This document shows, in pieces, positions 32,917-42,465 of a stretch of 52,628 nt of DNA; the stretch's first letter is position 1, and every line of letters starts with the position of its first letter. The stretch spans positions 1 through 52,628 of the forward strand of contig CANRAH010000011.1 in NCBI GenBank assembly GCA_947628565.1, given 5' to 3'. Source of the stretch: an uncultured Bacilli bacterium. Its GTDB lineage: Bacteria; Bacillota_I; Bacilli_A; RF39; UBA660. Below the pieces are notes generated by a model. It made no database searches and had not been told where the DNA came from. It saw nothing but the letters and a program-made list of their open reading frames with translations. A program made the translations under genes and the position numbers.

Positions 32917-33921
32917 TTATTCAAAATAATCAAGTTTCATATGCTCTCTAACACGTTTCATTACTTCCATAGCTTTTTTCCTTGTTGCTTCTGTACCTTC
33001 TTTTAATATTTTTTCAACTTCTTCTGGCCTATTTTCATAGTATCTTCGTCTTTCTTGTATTGGCTCTAAAAATTGCATAATATTATTAATAAGTTCCCTT
33101 TTACAGAATACGCAACCTCTTTGTCCATTTTTACATTCTTTGCAAACATTATCAATATTTGGATTTTTCATTAATTTATGATAATAATACACCATACAGA
33201 CATCTGGATTTGCAGGATCATCCTTTTTAATTTTAGCTGGATCTGTTACAGCTGACATTACTTTTTTAGCAACTTCTTCCTCACTATCTGATAAATATAT
33301 ACAATTATTTAAAGATTTACTCATTTTTTCATTTCCGTCTAATCCTTTAATTCTTGGATTTTTACTAAGGACAGGTTCAGGAACATTAAAAGTTTCTCCA
33401 TAAATTTTATTAAATTTTCTAACTATTTCTCTTGCTTGCTCAAGATGTGGTAATTGATCTTCTCCAACAGGAACTAAATTTGCATTAACGCAAGCTATAT
33501 CTGCTGCTTGTGAAACTGGATAACCTAAAAAGCCATAAGTTATACTTTCACCATTATTACCAAATAGTTCCTTCTTTTGAGCAACTTCAAATTTAGTGGT
33601 AGGATTCCTAAATAATCGTGATACAGATACTAAATTAGAGAAATATACAGTAAGTTCTGCTGTTTCTGGTATTAATGATTGAATATAAATATGTGCTTGT
33701 TTAGGATCTATTCCTGCAGCTAAATAATCTAAAGCAACTTCATACACATTATCTCTTACTTTCTTTGGATTACTAAAATTATCAGTTAATGCTTGAACAT
33801 CAGCTATTAATATATATGTGTCATAATTATACTGCATCTTTATCCTGTTTTCTAAAGATCCAAAATAATGTCCTAAATGTAATCTTCCGGTAGCTCTATC
33901 ACCAGTAAGTATCGTCTCCAT
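32917..33921 (-). CDS. trpS: Tryptophanyl-tRNA synthetase with [4Fe-4S]-type cysteine motif
   Basis: A 334-residue class I synthetase that charges tRNA-Trp. The HIGH signature is HLGH (15-18, in GDRATGRLHLGHYFGS) and the KMSKS loop is EKMSKS (about 199). Cysteines at 242, 263, 270 and 273 (with an extra one at 260) give C-x20-C-x6-C-x2-C, close to the C-x22-C-x6-C-x2-C that binds a [4Fe-4S] cluster near the anticodon site in Thermotoga maritima TrpRS. GGAGGAAATT precedes the ATG. No T-box leader is visible in the short upstream gap. Confidence 0.94.
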   Translation of the reverse strand: METILTGDRATGRLHLGHYFGSLENRIKMQYNYDTYILIADVQALTDNFSNPKKVRDNVYEVALDYLAAGIDPKQAHIYIQSLIPETAELTVYFSNLVSVSRLFRNPTTKFEVAQKKELFGNNGESITYGFLGYPVSQAADIACVNANLVPVGEDQLPHLEQAREIVRKFNKIYGETFNVPEPVLSKNPRIKGLDGNEKMSKSLNNCIYLSDSEEEVAKKVMSAVTDPAKIKKDDPANPDVCMVYYYHKLMKNPNIDNVCKECKNGQRGCVFCKRELINNIMQFLEPIQERRRYYENRPEEVEKILKEGTEATRKKAMEVMKRVREHMKLDYFE

Positions 33922-33961
33922 AATTTCCTCCTTTATATATACATTATTTCAAAAAAGCATA

Positions 33962-35170
33962 TTACTTAAAATATGTTTTTGAAATGTAATATTTAATTGT
34001 ACTATTATACTCAAGTTCATTATACTCAAGTACAGTTTTAAGTCCCGTAATATCGCTATAATAATATAATCTATTATTATAAACAAAATATAAATAATCA
34101 TCTTTTACATTAACTTGATTGGTTTTTATAAAGCAAATAAAGGAAAGTATCTTTATATTTGCTTTATCAACTCTATATAAATTATAGCCATCATTACTAT
34201 TTTCAAACAAATAATAATACTTATCTGTTTCTATTGTTTTTTCATAATCGGGAAATAAATTATCTAATGATGTATAATCAAAATATAATTCATTATAAGC
34301 TTTAGATTTATTTATAATTTCCCACTTACCATTTTTATAAAATTTAATTTTATCTTCATTTGATACTATATTTATTTTTTTTCTTTCTATATCAATCTCA
34401 TATTGAATTTCATTATCCTTATCATATAAATATATTTTTTTATCTACAATTCCTTCAATATAAGAATCTAGCGATATTTCATATTTTGATTTTAAAGTAG
34501 AAACTTTATTAGTTAAAATATCAACAATATAAAAATCTTTAAACTCATAATTATTATTATAATCAGCAACAATATAATAATTATCAACGAATGCACTCAA
34601 TTTGTTATTATAAACATCATTTTCAAATAATTTTACATGATCATATAATGAAATTATACCATCATACGTCGTTATAGATATATTATAATCTTTAATATTA
34701 TTCGTATAAAACTTAACTCCATTTACTTTCTTTTCATTATTCAAATTATCAGTAAATTTATCTATGTTATAAATGTCAACACCTAAAACATATTGATCAA
34801 GTAATTTATCATAGCCATATATATCATGATAGTTATAAATAATATTACCACTATAACACATAAAATCTGTATATACTTTACCATCTATAACTGGAAGTAA
34901 ACATTCATAAGTATCATCTTTAAAATAATAAATTTGACTTACAATCTTTCTTTTTTCACTTATATTTCTATTTAATCGCAAAATGTATTCTTTATTTAAA
35001 TATTTTATTTTTATTGCATACTCATCACTAAGTCTTTCTTCAATAAAAACTTTATTACCATTAAAATTTATTTTATATTTAATTAATTTCACATTTAAAG
35101 AGATTTTAACAAGAAATATAAGTACTATAAGTGAGATAAATAAAAATAGTATTTTAAATTTTTTATTCAT
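33962..35170 (-). CDS. Membrane-anchored extracytoplasmic protein, unknown function
   Basis: A 402-residue protein with a single N-terminal membrane segment (about 6-25, ILFLFISLIVLIFLV) and a large Tyr/Asn/Asp-rich exterior part built from short repeated beta-like stretches (YYIVADYNNNYEF, YYYLFENSNDGYNLYRVD, YLYFVYNNRLYYYSD), reminiscent of a beta-propeller. No catalytic motif was recognised. It is the last gene of a four-gene run behind two thioredoxin-fold proteins and a PH-domain protein. Confidence 0.65.
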   Translation of the reverse strand: MNKKFKILFLFISLIVLIFLVKISLNVKLIKYKINFNGNKVFIEERLSDEYAIKIKYLNKEYILRLNRNISEKRKIVSQIYYFKDDTYECLLPVIDGKVYTDFMCYSGNIIYNYHDIYGYDKLLDQYVLGVDIYNIDKFTDNLNNEKKVNGVKFYTNNIKDYNISITTYDGIISLYDHVKLFENDVYNNKLSAFVDNYYIVADYNNNYEFKDFYIVDILTNKVSTLKSKYEISLDSYIEGIVDKKIYLYDKDNEIQYEIDIERKKINIVSNEDKIKFYKNGKWEIINKSKAYNELYFDYTSLDNLFPDYEKTIETDKYYYLFENSNDGYNLYRVDKANIKILSFICFIKTNQVNVKDDYLYFVYNNRLYYYSDITGLKTVLEYNELEYNSTIKYYISKTYFK

Positions 35171-35186
35171 ACAACATCACAAAAAC

Positions 35187-35624
35187 TCAATTTTGTATAG
35201 AAATATACTTTTTCTTCTCGTTCATCATGTATTCTGTAATTTCAGTTTCTATCTCATCAACAGCTCTTTTAGATATTTTAGATAAAATCATTCTTTCCTT
35301 TACTGTATCTATATTCACTTTTCCCCAGACAATACCCGTGTTAACAGTTAAATCGTTAAACATATCTGGAGTTACTGCCAAAAATATATATCCAAATACT
35401 AATCTTTTTTGAGCTAATATAATTCTTTTATTTGTAAGCACAACAGCATATGTATTAAAAAAATCAAATGCTGAAAATCCACTTTGTGCTGCAAAAGCAT
35501 ATCGTATAGTTTCACCAGGATTTAAATGTTTTTCCACTACCTTTGCATGACGCTTTGTTCTCCAAGCAATAGTCGATGGATATTTCTTTTTAAATTCTTT
35601 GATTGAATTATATATTGTTTCCAT
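35187..35624 (-). CDS. Bacterial PH-domain protein (YokE-like)
   Basis: A 145-residue soluble protein. The segment HLNPGETIRYAFAAQSG (about 32-48), then VVLTNKRIILAQKRLVFGY (about 60-80), has the strand pattern and TNKRII signature of bacterial PH domains. A helix-rich tail follows. Such domains mediate protein or membrane interaction; the partner is unknown. GAGGTAAAAT precedes the ATG. It is closely spaced with both neighbours in a putative operon. Confidence 0.7.
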   Translation of the reverse strand: METIYNSIKEFKKKYPSTIAWRTKRHAKVVEKHLNPGETIRYAFAAQSGFSAFDFFNTYAVVLTNKRIILAQKRLVFGYIFLAVTPDMFNDLTVNTGIVWGKVNIDTVKERMILSKISKRAVDEIETEITEYMMNEKKKYISIQN

Positions 35625-35632
35625 ATTTTACC

Positions 35633-36730
35633 TCACTTTATAATTCCACTTTCTTTAAATATTTCAATAAAATAATTTTCATCTGATAAACCAACAGAAT
35701 AATTTAAAATATTATTTGCTTCAACTATAAGAACTAAAGGAATATGAATATCAGAATCATATCCAAGTTCTAGTAATTTATTTTCAAAGTCGAGATAATC
35801 ATTGGAAGGAATTGTCAAATAATATATCATAAAATTATATTCTTTTGATAATTTATTTAATATATTGATAATCTCTTCACTTTCCTTAGTATCATCTCCA
35901 ATTAAAAATACAGATTTATCTAAAGAATCCATTATATCAAACAATTTAGAATATTCAATATAATTAAAATTACTTGCATTCGTACTTTTTAAATCATATT
36001 TATCCAATATTTTTAAATATTCATCTTTTGTTTTTATGCCTCTAATATTTCCTATTATTTTCTTATCCTTAATAAGAACTACTATTTGATCTTCTACAGA
36101 ACTTACTTCTAAAATTGCATTTAACCTTTGTTTTTGAAACTCACTAAGTAGGTATGCATTTACCATATTATATTTAATATCTAGTTGGTTACATATATCT
36201 TTTAAAATTTTGTCTTGCTCATCTATACCATTAATATAATCATATGGTATGTATAATAATGATAAATCAGCTTCTTTATACTTAAATATACTATCAATTA
36301 TACCATCGACTTTACCAATTACTTTAGGTATTATATTGTTATTTTGTAAAAACAAATTTAAAGACTCTTTAGATTCAAAATCTATTATTGCATCTTCTAT
36401 CTTTCCATCTTTAAATATTACAATAATGGTATTTAAATATTTATTGTTTATAAGTTTTTCCAAATTTCTCTTTTCTATAATACTTAAAGAAGATGTATCA
36501 ATATACATATAATCTACTTCATATTTATCAAATAATTCGACTGGATATTGTGAATAATTTTTTTCATCAGTTATATATAAAACCTTAACATCATCAGTAA
36601 TAAATTTTTTTATTTCATTTATTTTCTTAATATTATCTAAATTAAGAGCTATAAAAACAAGAATAAAAACTAAAATCAAAATTATTATAAATATTACAAA
36701 TTTTTTTAATGATGAAAAAGTCCTATGCAT
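35633..36730 (-). CDS. Membrane-anchored protein with three inactive thioredoxin-fold domains
   Basis: 365 residues: one N-terminal membrane segment (about 10-30), then three consecutive stretches of roughly 100 residues (about 46-140, 150-250, 265-365) each with a beta-strand, helix, strand and the final VIF-KDGK or LIVEANN strand of a thioredoxin fold. None has a CxxC; only the third keeps the cis-proline (HIPLVLIV). It lies immediately downstream of an active two-domain relative. Interpretation as non-redox binding domains is inference from pattern and context. Confidence 0.6.
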   Translation of the reverse strand: MHRTFSSLKKFVIFIIILILVFILVFIALNLDNIKKINEIKKFITDDVKVLYITDEKNYSQYPVELFDKYEVDYMYIDTSSLSIIEKRNLEKLINNKYLNTIIVIFKDGKIEDAIIDFESKESLNLFLQNNNIIPKVIGKVDGIIDSIFKYKEADLSLLYIPYDYINGIDEQDKILKDICNQLDIKYNMVNAYLLSEFQKQRLNAILEVSSVEDQIVVLIKDKKIIGNIRGIKTKDEYLKILDKYDLKSTNASNFNYIEYSKLFDIMDSLDKSVFLIGDDTKESEEIINILNKLSKEYNFMIYYLTIPSNDYLDFENKLLELGYDSDIHIPLVLIVEANNILNYSVGLSDENYFIEIFKESGIIK

Positions 36731-36746
36731 ATTTCATATCACCTAT

Positions 36747-37598
36747 TTAAGAAATTAAATTTAATTTTTTAAATTCTCTAACTAATTGTGATGATGTTCT
36801 TTCGCCAGAGAAATAACCTGTTATTTTACCATTTTCAACAATTATTGTTAATGGTGTACCTATACTTCCTTTTGCAACAAATTCTTCATCATCATATCCT
36901 AAAGTTTCTAGACTTTTAAAGAAATCATCTGTTTCAGAATCAGTTAAATCATCTAAATTTACATAATTAATTTGAATCTCATAATTTTTTGCTACATAAT
37001 TCAAAGCTGGCTTAATAGCTATACAATGAGGGCAAGTTGTCTGTCCTATAACTATTATATTTGTTTTATCTTCTGAAATCAAATTACTATATTCATCATA
37101 ATCAACAAAAGTAATATATTGTTCAGGTGTATAAATAGCGTCACTTTCTAACAATTCATTCTCTTTAAAAAATTCAACATATTTTTGACCTGTTGTATAT
37201 CCTATGAAAGAATCAATGACTTTACCATTTTCAACGATGACAGTAATTGGTGTCTCATGCTTTTTTATGTTTAACTTATTCATAACTTCTTTTTTTTGAG
37301 CAGAATTTAATTTAATTGTATCAACATAGTAATAGTCCATATCATAATCTTCAGATATAGTTTCAAGCATAGGTGTTACTTTTTCGCACCAAGCACATTC
37401 AGAACTTGCATAATATATTACCGTCCTATCCTTTTTATTATAGTATTTATTAAAATTTTCCATTATTTCTTTAGATTCCTTTGATGCAAAATATCCATTT
37501 TCTTTTAATTTTTCAAAAGTAAATACTCCTGTAATGCATAAAGCTATAACTATCAATATAACTGTTAATATTATTGTATTTTTTTTCTCTTTTGACAT
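36747..37598 (-). CDS. Membrane-anchored protein with two thioredoxin domains
   Basis: 283 residues: an N-terminal membrane anchor (about 8-26) and two extracytoplasmic thioredoxin domains. The first has CAWC (68-71) and cis-Pro in ETPI (117). The second has CPHC (189-192) and cis-Pro in GTPL. Both end in the strand IVENGK. These are complete dithiol active sites, so a role in disulfide reduction, formation or exchange outside the membrane is likely. It is the first gene of the run that includes the inactive relative. Confidence 0.8.
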   Translation of the reverse strand: MSKEKKNTIILTVILIVIALCITGVFTFEKLKENGYFASKESKEIMENFNKYYNKKDRTVIYYASSECAWCEKVTPMLETISEDYDMDYYYVDTIKLNSAQKKEVMNKLNIKKHETPITVIVENGKVIDSFIGYTTGQKYVEFFKENELLESDAIYTPEQYITFVDYDEYSNLISEDKTNIIVIGQTTCPHCIAIKPALNYVAKNYEIQINYVNLDDLTDSETDDFFKSLETLGYDDEEFVAKGSIGTPLTIIVENGKITGYFSGERTSSQLVREFKKLNLIS

Positions 37599-37786
37599 AA
37601 ATACTTCCTTCTTTCCTAAAATTAATTATAACATGTTTTTTTTATTTTTTACAAATTTTTATATTACACTTTTGAATGAGTAGTAATATTAACTGCAATA
37701 TCGTGCATATTTCAGCTACAATTCTTTTAATAATTATATCAATATAATTATATTATAATTACTATAAAAATTCAATTAGTTTATCG

Positions 37787-38551
37787 TTATTTTTTTATTA
37801 ACAAAAATTTTTTTTCTTCATCTTTAATAGAAAAATAATTTTTATTTGAGCTTTCAATATTTCCTAAAAAGACAACTTCTTTTTTTCTAGTATCACTATT
37901 AGATATAACTTTAACGTGATATGGATTTAAATCACTAAATTTAAAATTTATATCTAAAATTTTTTTCATAGAACATAAATCCAAATTTTTTTCAAACGAT
38001 ATAAACTTTATTGTATCATTTGAAGGCAAATATTTAACCATAGATCTTGGAATATATTTACTTCTCATTATATTTAATTCAATATATTTTGTATCTATAT
38101 AGAGTACAACATACATATCATTATCGTTTTTTTCTATATACCTAGATTTCATATAATTTGAAAAATCAGAGTTCAAAATAAAATTTGCTTGATCATAAAA
38201 TGCTTTATCTAAATTATTATCAAATTTTATTTTTATAGGATATTTTCTATTCCCTGATGAAAAATAAATTTGATTGTTATCAATCATTAAAGTCACAAAA
38301 GTCCTAGCATAAACTTTATTTGCAATGTCATCTGTAGCTTTCCAACGTTTTATCATTTTCGGTTCGTAATCACACATAATTTTTGGTGGTTCATTGTATG
38401 GACTAAATACGCTGAAATTATAATCTTGAGCTATTTCTTCATCCATAACACATAACTCTTTTAATTTAAGTAACTCAAATTCATTTTCTTTAAATACACT
38501 ATGTAATCCTAAAATAATTTCTTTTAATGATAAATACTCTTCTTTATTCAT
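37787..38551 (-). CDS. Conserved-looking protein of unknown function
   Basis: A 254-residue soluble protein with no membrane segment and no recognised motif. The middle holds alternating strands (ARTFVTLMIDNNQIYFSSG, then MYVVLYIDTKYIEL) and the C-terminus DLNPYHVKVISNSDTRKKE. ATG 38551 is preferred, with GATGGGA eight bases upstream; the ATG at 38560 is part of that site. It is monocistronic in an accessory stretch. Confidence 0.55.
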   Translation of the reverse strand: MNKEEYLSLKEIILGLHSVFKENEFELLKLKELCVMDEEIAQDYNFSVFSPYNEPPKIMCDYEPKMIKRWKATDDIANKVYARTFVTLMIDNNQIYFSSGNRKYPIKIKFDNNLDKAFYDQANFILNSDFSNYMKSRYIEKNDNDMYVVLYIDTKYIELNIMRSKYIPRSMVKYLPSNDTIKFISFEKNLDLCSMKKILDINFKFSDLNPYHVKVISNSDTRKKEVVFLGNIESSNKNYFSIKDEEKKFLLIKK

Positions 38552-38716
38552 ATTAAACATCCCATCTAAATCAATAGTTTTTATCTTATCATAATTTTAT
38601 TTTTTGATTATAAAGTTTTTTAATATTGTTTAATCTTTTAATATATATTATATTCTTTAATAGAGCGCAAAGACATTATATCATTTTCTATCAATTATTA
38701 CATTGATATTATAAAA

Positions 38717-39250
38717 CTATTTCATATATTTAAATACTAATTTTTTAATATCTTCTTCTTTAGTTTGTTTTACAGCAAAATTTAATAATTGATTATAAAA
38801 TATAGACACTTCCAGATAACTATCGCAAGTCATTTCATCCCCTATAGTTATATCTATAAAATCTGTGGCATTCTTTACTCCATAAATATCTTTGAAAACT
38901 GATAGAGTAATTATATGATTATTTTCTTTTAAAGAAAAATAATTACCACCTTGATAAAATTTATCAATTGTTTCAATTTGAGAACCATTTAAATTCATGC
39001 ATAAATCATTAAATGCATTATATAAATTTTTGTCATCATCATTATCCTGAAAAGTGAAATCTATAACATTATAATCCTTATTAGGATCATCTTTTCCATA
39101 AATGCTAAAAGCTCTAAATCCATAGGTTGGAAAGCCTTGATCATTCATAATAAATATTTTTAAAAACTTTATAAGCTCGTCATTTTTTTTATTGATAATA
39201 AAAATACCAGGTCCTAGATATGTATCATCATATAGAACAAAATTTTTCAT
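38717..39250 (-). CDS. Small acidic protein of unknown function
   Basis: A 177-residue soluble protein (NFVLYDDTYLGPGIFIINKK, then FYQGGNYFSLKEN). No family recognised. AGGAGG lies seven bases before the ATG, so the start is firm. It stands alone, in the same region as 37787-38551, and may be an immunity- or SMI1-like small protein by size, but no motif supports that. Confidence 0.55.
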   Translation of the reverse strand: MKNFVLYDDTYLGPGIFIINKKNDELIKFLKIFIMNDQGFPTYGFRAFSIYGKDDPNKDYNVIDFTFQDNDDDKNLYNAFNDLCMNLNGSQIETIDKFYQGGNYFSLKENNHIITLSVFKDIYGVKNATDFIDITIGDEMTCDSYLEVSIFYNQLLNFAVKQTKEEDIKKLVFKYMK

Positions 39251-39402
39251 TTTAAACCTCCTGAGTTTATATTTTTATCATATATACCAACAAAAACATC
39301 TGTGAATTATTATACACTAGTTATTTTATTTAAGCAACATAGTTAAAATAAAAAAAATTTGAAATAATGGCATTAAAAAATCAAATATTAAATATTCGAT
39401 TT

Positions 39403-40404
39403 TTATCTTATCCTTACTAATAATTTTCTTACGCAAGCGTATAACGATGATATGAAAAAAGATGCAAACACAGTTATAGGAAAATATATAATTATAATTT
39501 GTTGACTTGAGTTAGTTACAAATTTATATAGATATTCATAAACAAATACATCTATTAAACTTGAGGCAAGATAAATATCTAAACTAATATTAGAGAAAAA
39601 GTTTGCTATTTTCCTAACTATCTTATTATTTATATTAACATTATATAGTAACAAAAATAATAAGTTTGATTGAATAAAAATTAATAATGATTCGTACTCT
39701 GGCATTTTATTGTTAAGTGGAAACAAACCAATTATACAAACTAAAACAATTAACATTATTAAATTTAATTTATTATATTTAGGGTTAAAAAAAGCTATAC
39801 TTTTACCACAAAAATAATAAGCAATAATATAAATTCCAGTCCAATATGAAGGAATGTGAAAAATAGAATCAAACATTTCATTAGTGAAAATTGGAATGAT
39901 AGTCAATAAAATTGATAATGCTGTAACAATTTTTTTAGATTTATCATCGAAACTTTCATAAGCTCTATTTAAAATTGGCGTCATCAAATACAAACCAAAA
40001 AACATTTCAATATACCAAGAATAATTGCATGCATTAAAAGAGCTTATTTTATATATTACAGCTTTCAAATCTAAAGCAAATAAATTCCCATCTTTTATTC
40101 CTAAAATAATTAACTCAATTACGCTATAAAATAGCCATATAATAAGTATATTTAACAAGCCTTTAAAAAATTTTTTATTATAATCCTTTTTATTATTTAA
40201 AAAGCCTGTTATCATAATAAACAAAGGTACACAGGACATACAAAAGTTACGTATACCAAGTTGAATTCTCATACTTAAACCAGTAATACTATTATAATAA
40301 AATTCAGTATTATGAAAAAAATGTACAGACACTACAAGAACAATGGATAATATTCTAAGTAAGTCTAGACCAAATAAGCGTTTATTTTCTGATACTTCTT
40401 TCAT
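39403..40404 (-). CDS. Acyltransferase 3 family membrane protein
   Basis: A 333-residue integral membrane O-acyltransferase (OatA/WecH-type fold, no SGNH domain) with about ten membrane segments. Family marks: LFGLDLLRILSIVLVVSVHFFHN at the N-terminus (about 9-31), with the catalytic His in VHFFH, and the RNFCMSCVPLFIMITGFL segment. Such enzymes acetylate surface polysaccharides or peptidoglycan; the substrate is unknown. ATG 40404 follows GGGGGTTTTG. Confidence 0.85.
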   Translation of the reverse strand: MKEVSENKRLFGLDLLRILSIVLVVSVHFFHNTEFYYNSITGLSMRIQLGIRNFCMSCVPLFIMITGFLNNKKDYNKKFFKGLLNILIIWLFYSVIELIILGIKDGNLFALDLKAVIYKISSFNACNYSWYIEMFFGLYLMTPILNRAYESFDDKSKKIVTALSILLTIIPIFTNEMFDSIFHIPSYWTGIYIIAYYFCGKSIAFFNPKYNKLNLIMLIVLVCIIGLFPLNNKMPEYESLLIFIQSNLLFLLLYNVNINNKIVRKIANFFSNISLDIYLASSLIDVFVYEYLYKFVTNSSQQIIIIYFPITVFASFFISSLYACVRKLLVRIR

Positions 40405-40862
40405 CAAAACCCCCAACCTTACTATACATAATCATTATATCATAAATTGTTATATTTTCATATAATATTCTTTATATAAATTAAAATTTTGGTTTAATAA
40501 TATGGTTCACATAAAAGCAAATAAAAACGAATTAACATTAAATGTTAACTCGTAATTTATCATCATCTTCTTTGTCATTCTTTTTTTGAAATTATATCAA
40601 TAATTTTATGTTTAAATTAATCGGATTTGATGAAATTAAAATTTGAATTTATAGTCTATTCTCCCTTTATATATCGTTAAATCAGCTAAAAATATATAAT
40701 TAAAATCCATAGCTTGCATTATTCCAATTTTATTTTTCTTTATAATAATTCCGGCTGTTGCTTTATTAGAATTAATTTCAAGCCCACTTTAACATTTTTT
40801 AAATCTTATTAATATCTGCAAACAAATTACAAATTGTATATCACCTATAACTTTTGATTGAG
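40405..40862. other. 458-bp gap with an inverted repeat and a coding remnant
   Basis: Around 40528-40554 an inverted repeat of the form TTAACATT-AA-ATGTTAA could be a terminator of a lost gene. A degraded coding stretch follows at 40636-40788. No intact gene is seen. Confidence 0.4.
40636..40788 (-). pseudogene. C-terminal remnant of an unidentified gene
   Basis: Fifty-one open codons (SGLEINSNKATAGIIIKKNK, ending YKGRIDYKFKF) with normal amino-acid composition, preceded directly by a TAA in frame and without a start codon. This looks like the tail of a decayed gene; the family is not recognised. Confidence 0.35.
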
Positions 40863-41336
40863 TTATTTTTTCATACATTTAGTAATTTTCTTCTCATTAT
40901 CAGCATATGTAGCACTAAATTTTATACCACTCAAATTATTATTAATTGCTTCTTTTTCAAAATCTATAACATCTTCTGGTAGTTTATCAATATCACTCCA
41001 TATTAATTCTGAACATTTTTCCGGTTCCATAATATTAATATTTCCAAGATAATTACTAATTTCAAAGTAAACATCATAATAAGGTGGTAATGACTTATTT
41101 TTTCTATTAACAACAAAAGTATCAATTATATCTTCCACTTTTATTGTTATGCCTAATTCTTCTTTTGCCTCTCTTACTGCTGCTTCATATGCATTTTCAT
41201 TAGCATCTATATGTCCAGCTGGTAAAGCAAGAAAACCTGGCCAAAGTTTAGTGCCTTGTCTTCGTTGCAATAAAATTTGTTGTTTTTCATTTCTTATTAT
41301 TAGATATATTGATGACAAAAATTTTTCTTTTTCCAT
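40863..41336 (-). CDS. NUDIX hydrolase
   Basis: A 157-residue NUDIX protein. The NUDIX box GHIDANENAYEAAVREAKEE, followed by LGI, is complete (about 41-63), so it should hydrolyse a nucleoside diphosphate-linked compound. RRQGTKLWPGFLALPAGH is typical of the MutT/NTP-pyrophosphohydrolase branch. ATG 41336 is chosen for GGGAG eight bases upstream rather than the start five codons earlier. Confidence 0.88.
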   Translation of the reverse strand: MEKEKFLSSIYLIIRNEKQQILLQRRQGTKLWPGFLALPAGHIDANENAYEAAVREAKEELGITIKVEDIIDTFVVNRKNKSLPPYYDVYFEISNYLGNINIMEPEKCSELIWSDIDKLPEDVIDFEKEAINNNLSGIKFSATYADNEKKITKCMKK

Positions 41337-41399
41337 AAAATCAACTCCCAAATAAATTAGTAAATTACATATGCTTAATGTAAACTGTCAAATTTTCCT

Positions 41400-42285
41400 T
41401 TATTTATATTCTTTTCCATAACAATTTTTAAGTATTTCATCTTTTAATAAAAGATAATACACAATATGATCAATTGTTTTTTTACTTCACTAATACCCAA
41501 TTGTTGTTCTTCTTGTGAATCAGTTTCTAGCATTAAAGCTCTTTTTATATTATATTCTAGCCATTCTAATCTATCATTATTAGCATAATATAAAACTTCC
41601 CAGTCAATATTTTTACTCAATTTTCAATTTTCAAAATAACTGTTTATAAATGCCCTGAATAATTCAAAATTAATATTACACGATTCATAGCCCGACCAAC
41701 ATAGAGCTGATGTAAATAATTCTAAATATGGATTAAAATATCTCAAACATTCTAAATCAATAATTTTAAAATTATCATCCAACCACAAAACATTTTTACT
41801 ATCCAAATCGTTATGACAAACAGCAATATAATTTGGTAATTTATCTACTACTTCGTTTCCCTTATTCATACTATCATTTAATATGTCTAACTTATTAAAT
41901 AACATATCATAAATTGGAGATTTTTAATCTTTAGCTAAATTAATGTAATATTGCAATTAATATTTTTGGCTTTTTCTTTTCAAGTATCCTCATTTAATGT
42001 AATATTATGAATTTCTGACAATACTCTTCCTATTTTTTCACATATTGCATCAATATTGTTTGCTTTTAATATTTCTTCATATTCATCAGCTTTTTCAAAA
42101 TTTTCTAATGCTGATGGCCTTTTCATTATATTTGGGTTTAATAATTTTATTATATATTTAGATTTATCAGTCGTTATCTTATACATTTTATGAGTTAATC
42201 CACCGCTAATTCTTGATGGTCTATCTGTCATTTTACCCAAACCCAAATTATATACTAATTTTTCAAAGAAATCATTTATATTCAC
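41400..42285 (-). pseudogene. Broken aminoglycoside-phosphotransferase-like kinase
   Basis: Collinear pieces of one APH-fold kinase in different frames. The N-lobe (GGLTHKMYKITTDKSKYIIKLL) is near 42200. The catalytic loop VCHNDLDSKNVLW and metal site IIDLECL are at 41760-41830. The helical C-terminus (WEVLYYANNDRLEWLEYNIK, 41480-41590) changes frame at an A7 run and ends KTIDHIVYYLLLKDE to TAA at 41400. Additional frameshifts or stops lie around 41905-41980. At least three lesions, so it is a pseudogene. Confidence 0.8.
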
Positions 42286-42465
42286 AAAATCAGCTCCGTA
42301 TATATAGTATATTTAATTTTTATGTCTTTTTTAGTTTTTTAGGTTCACAAACACTTATAAGTTTATTATATCATATTTATTTTAGTTTTTATATTATTTA
42401 AATAAAAGTCAATAAAAAATGTCATTAAATATGATAACATTTTAAATCTAAAATTACAACTTTTA

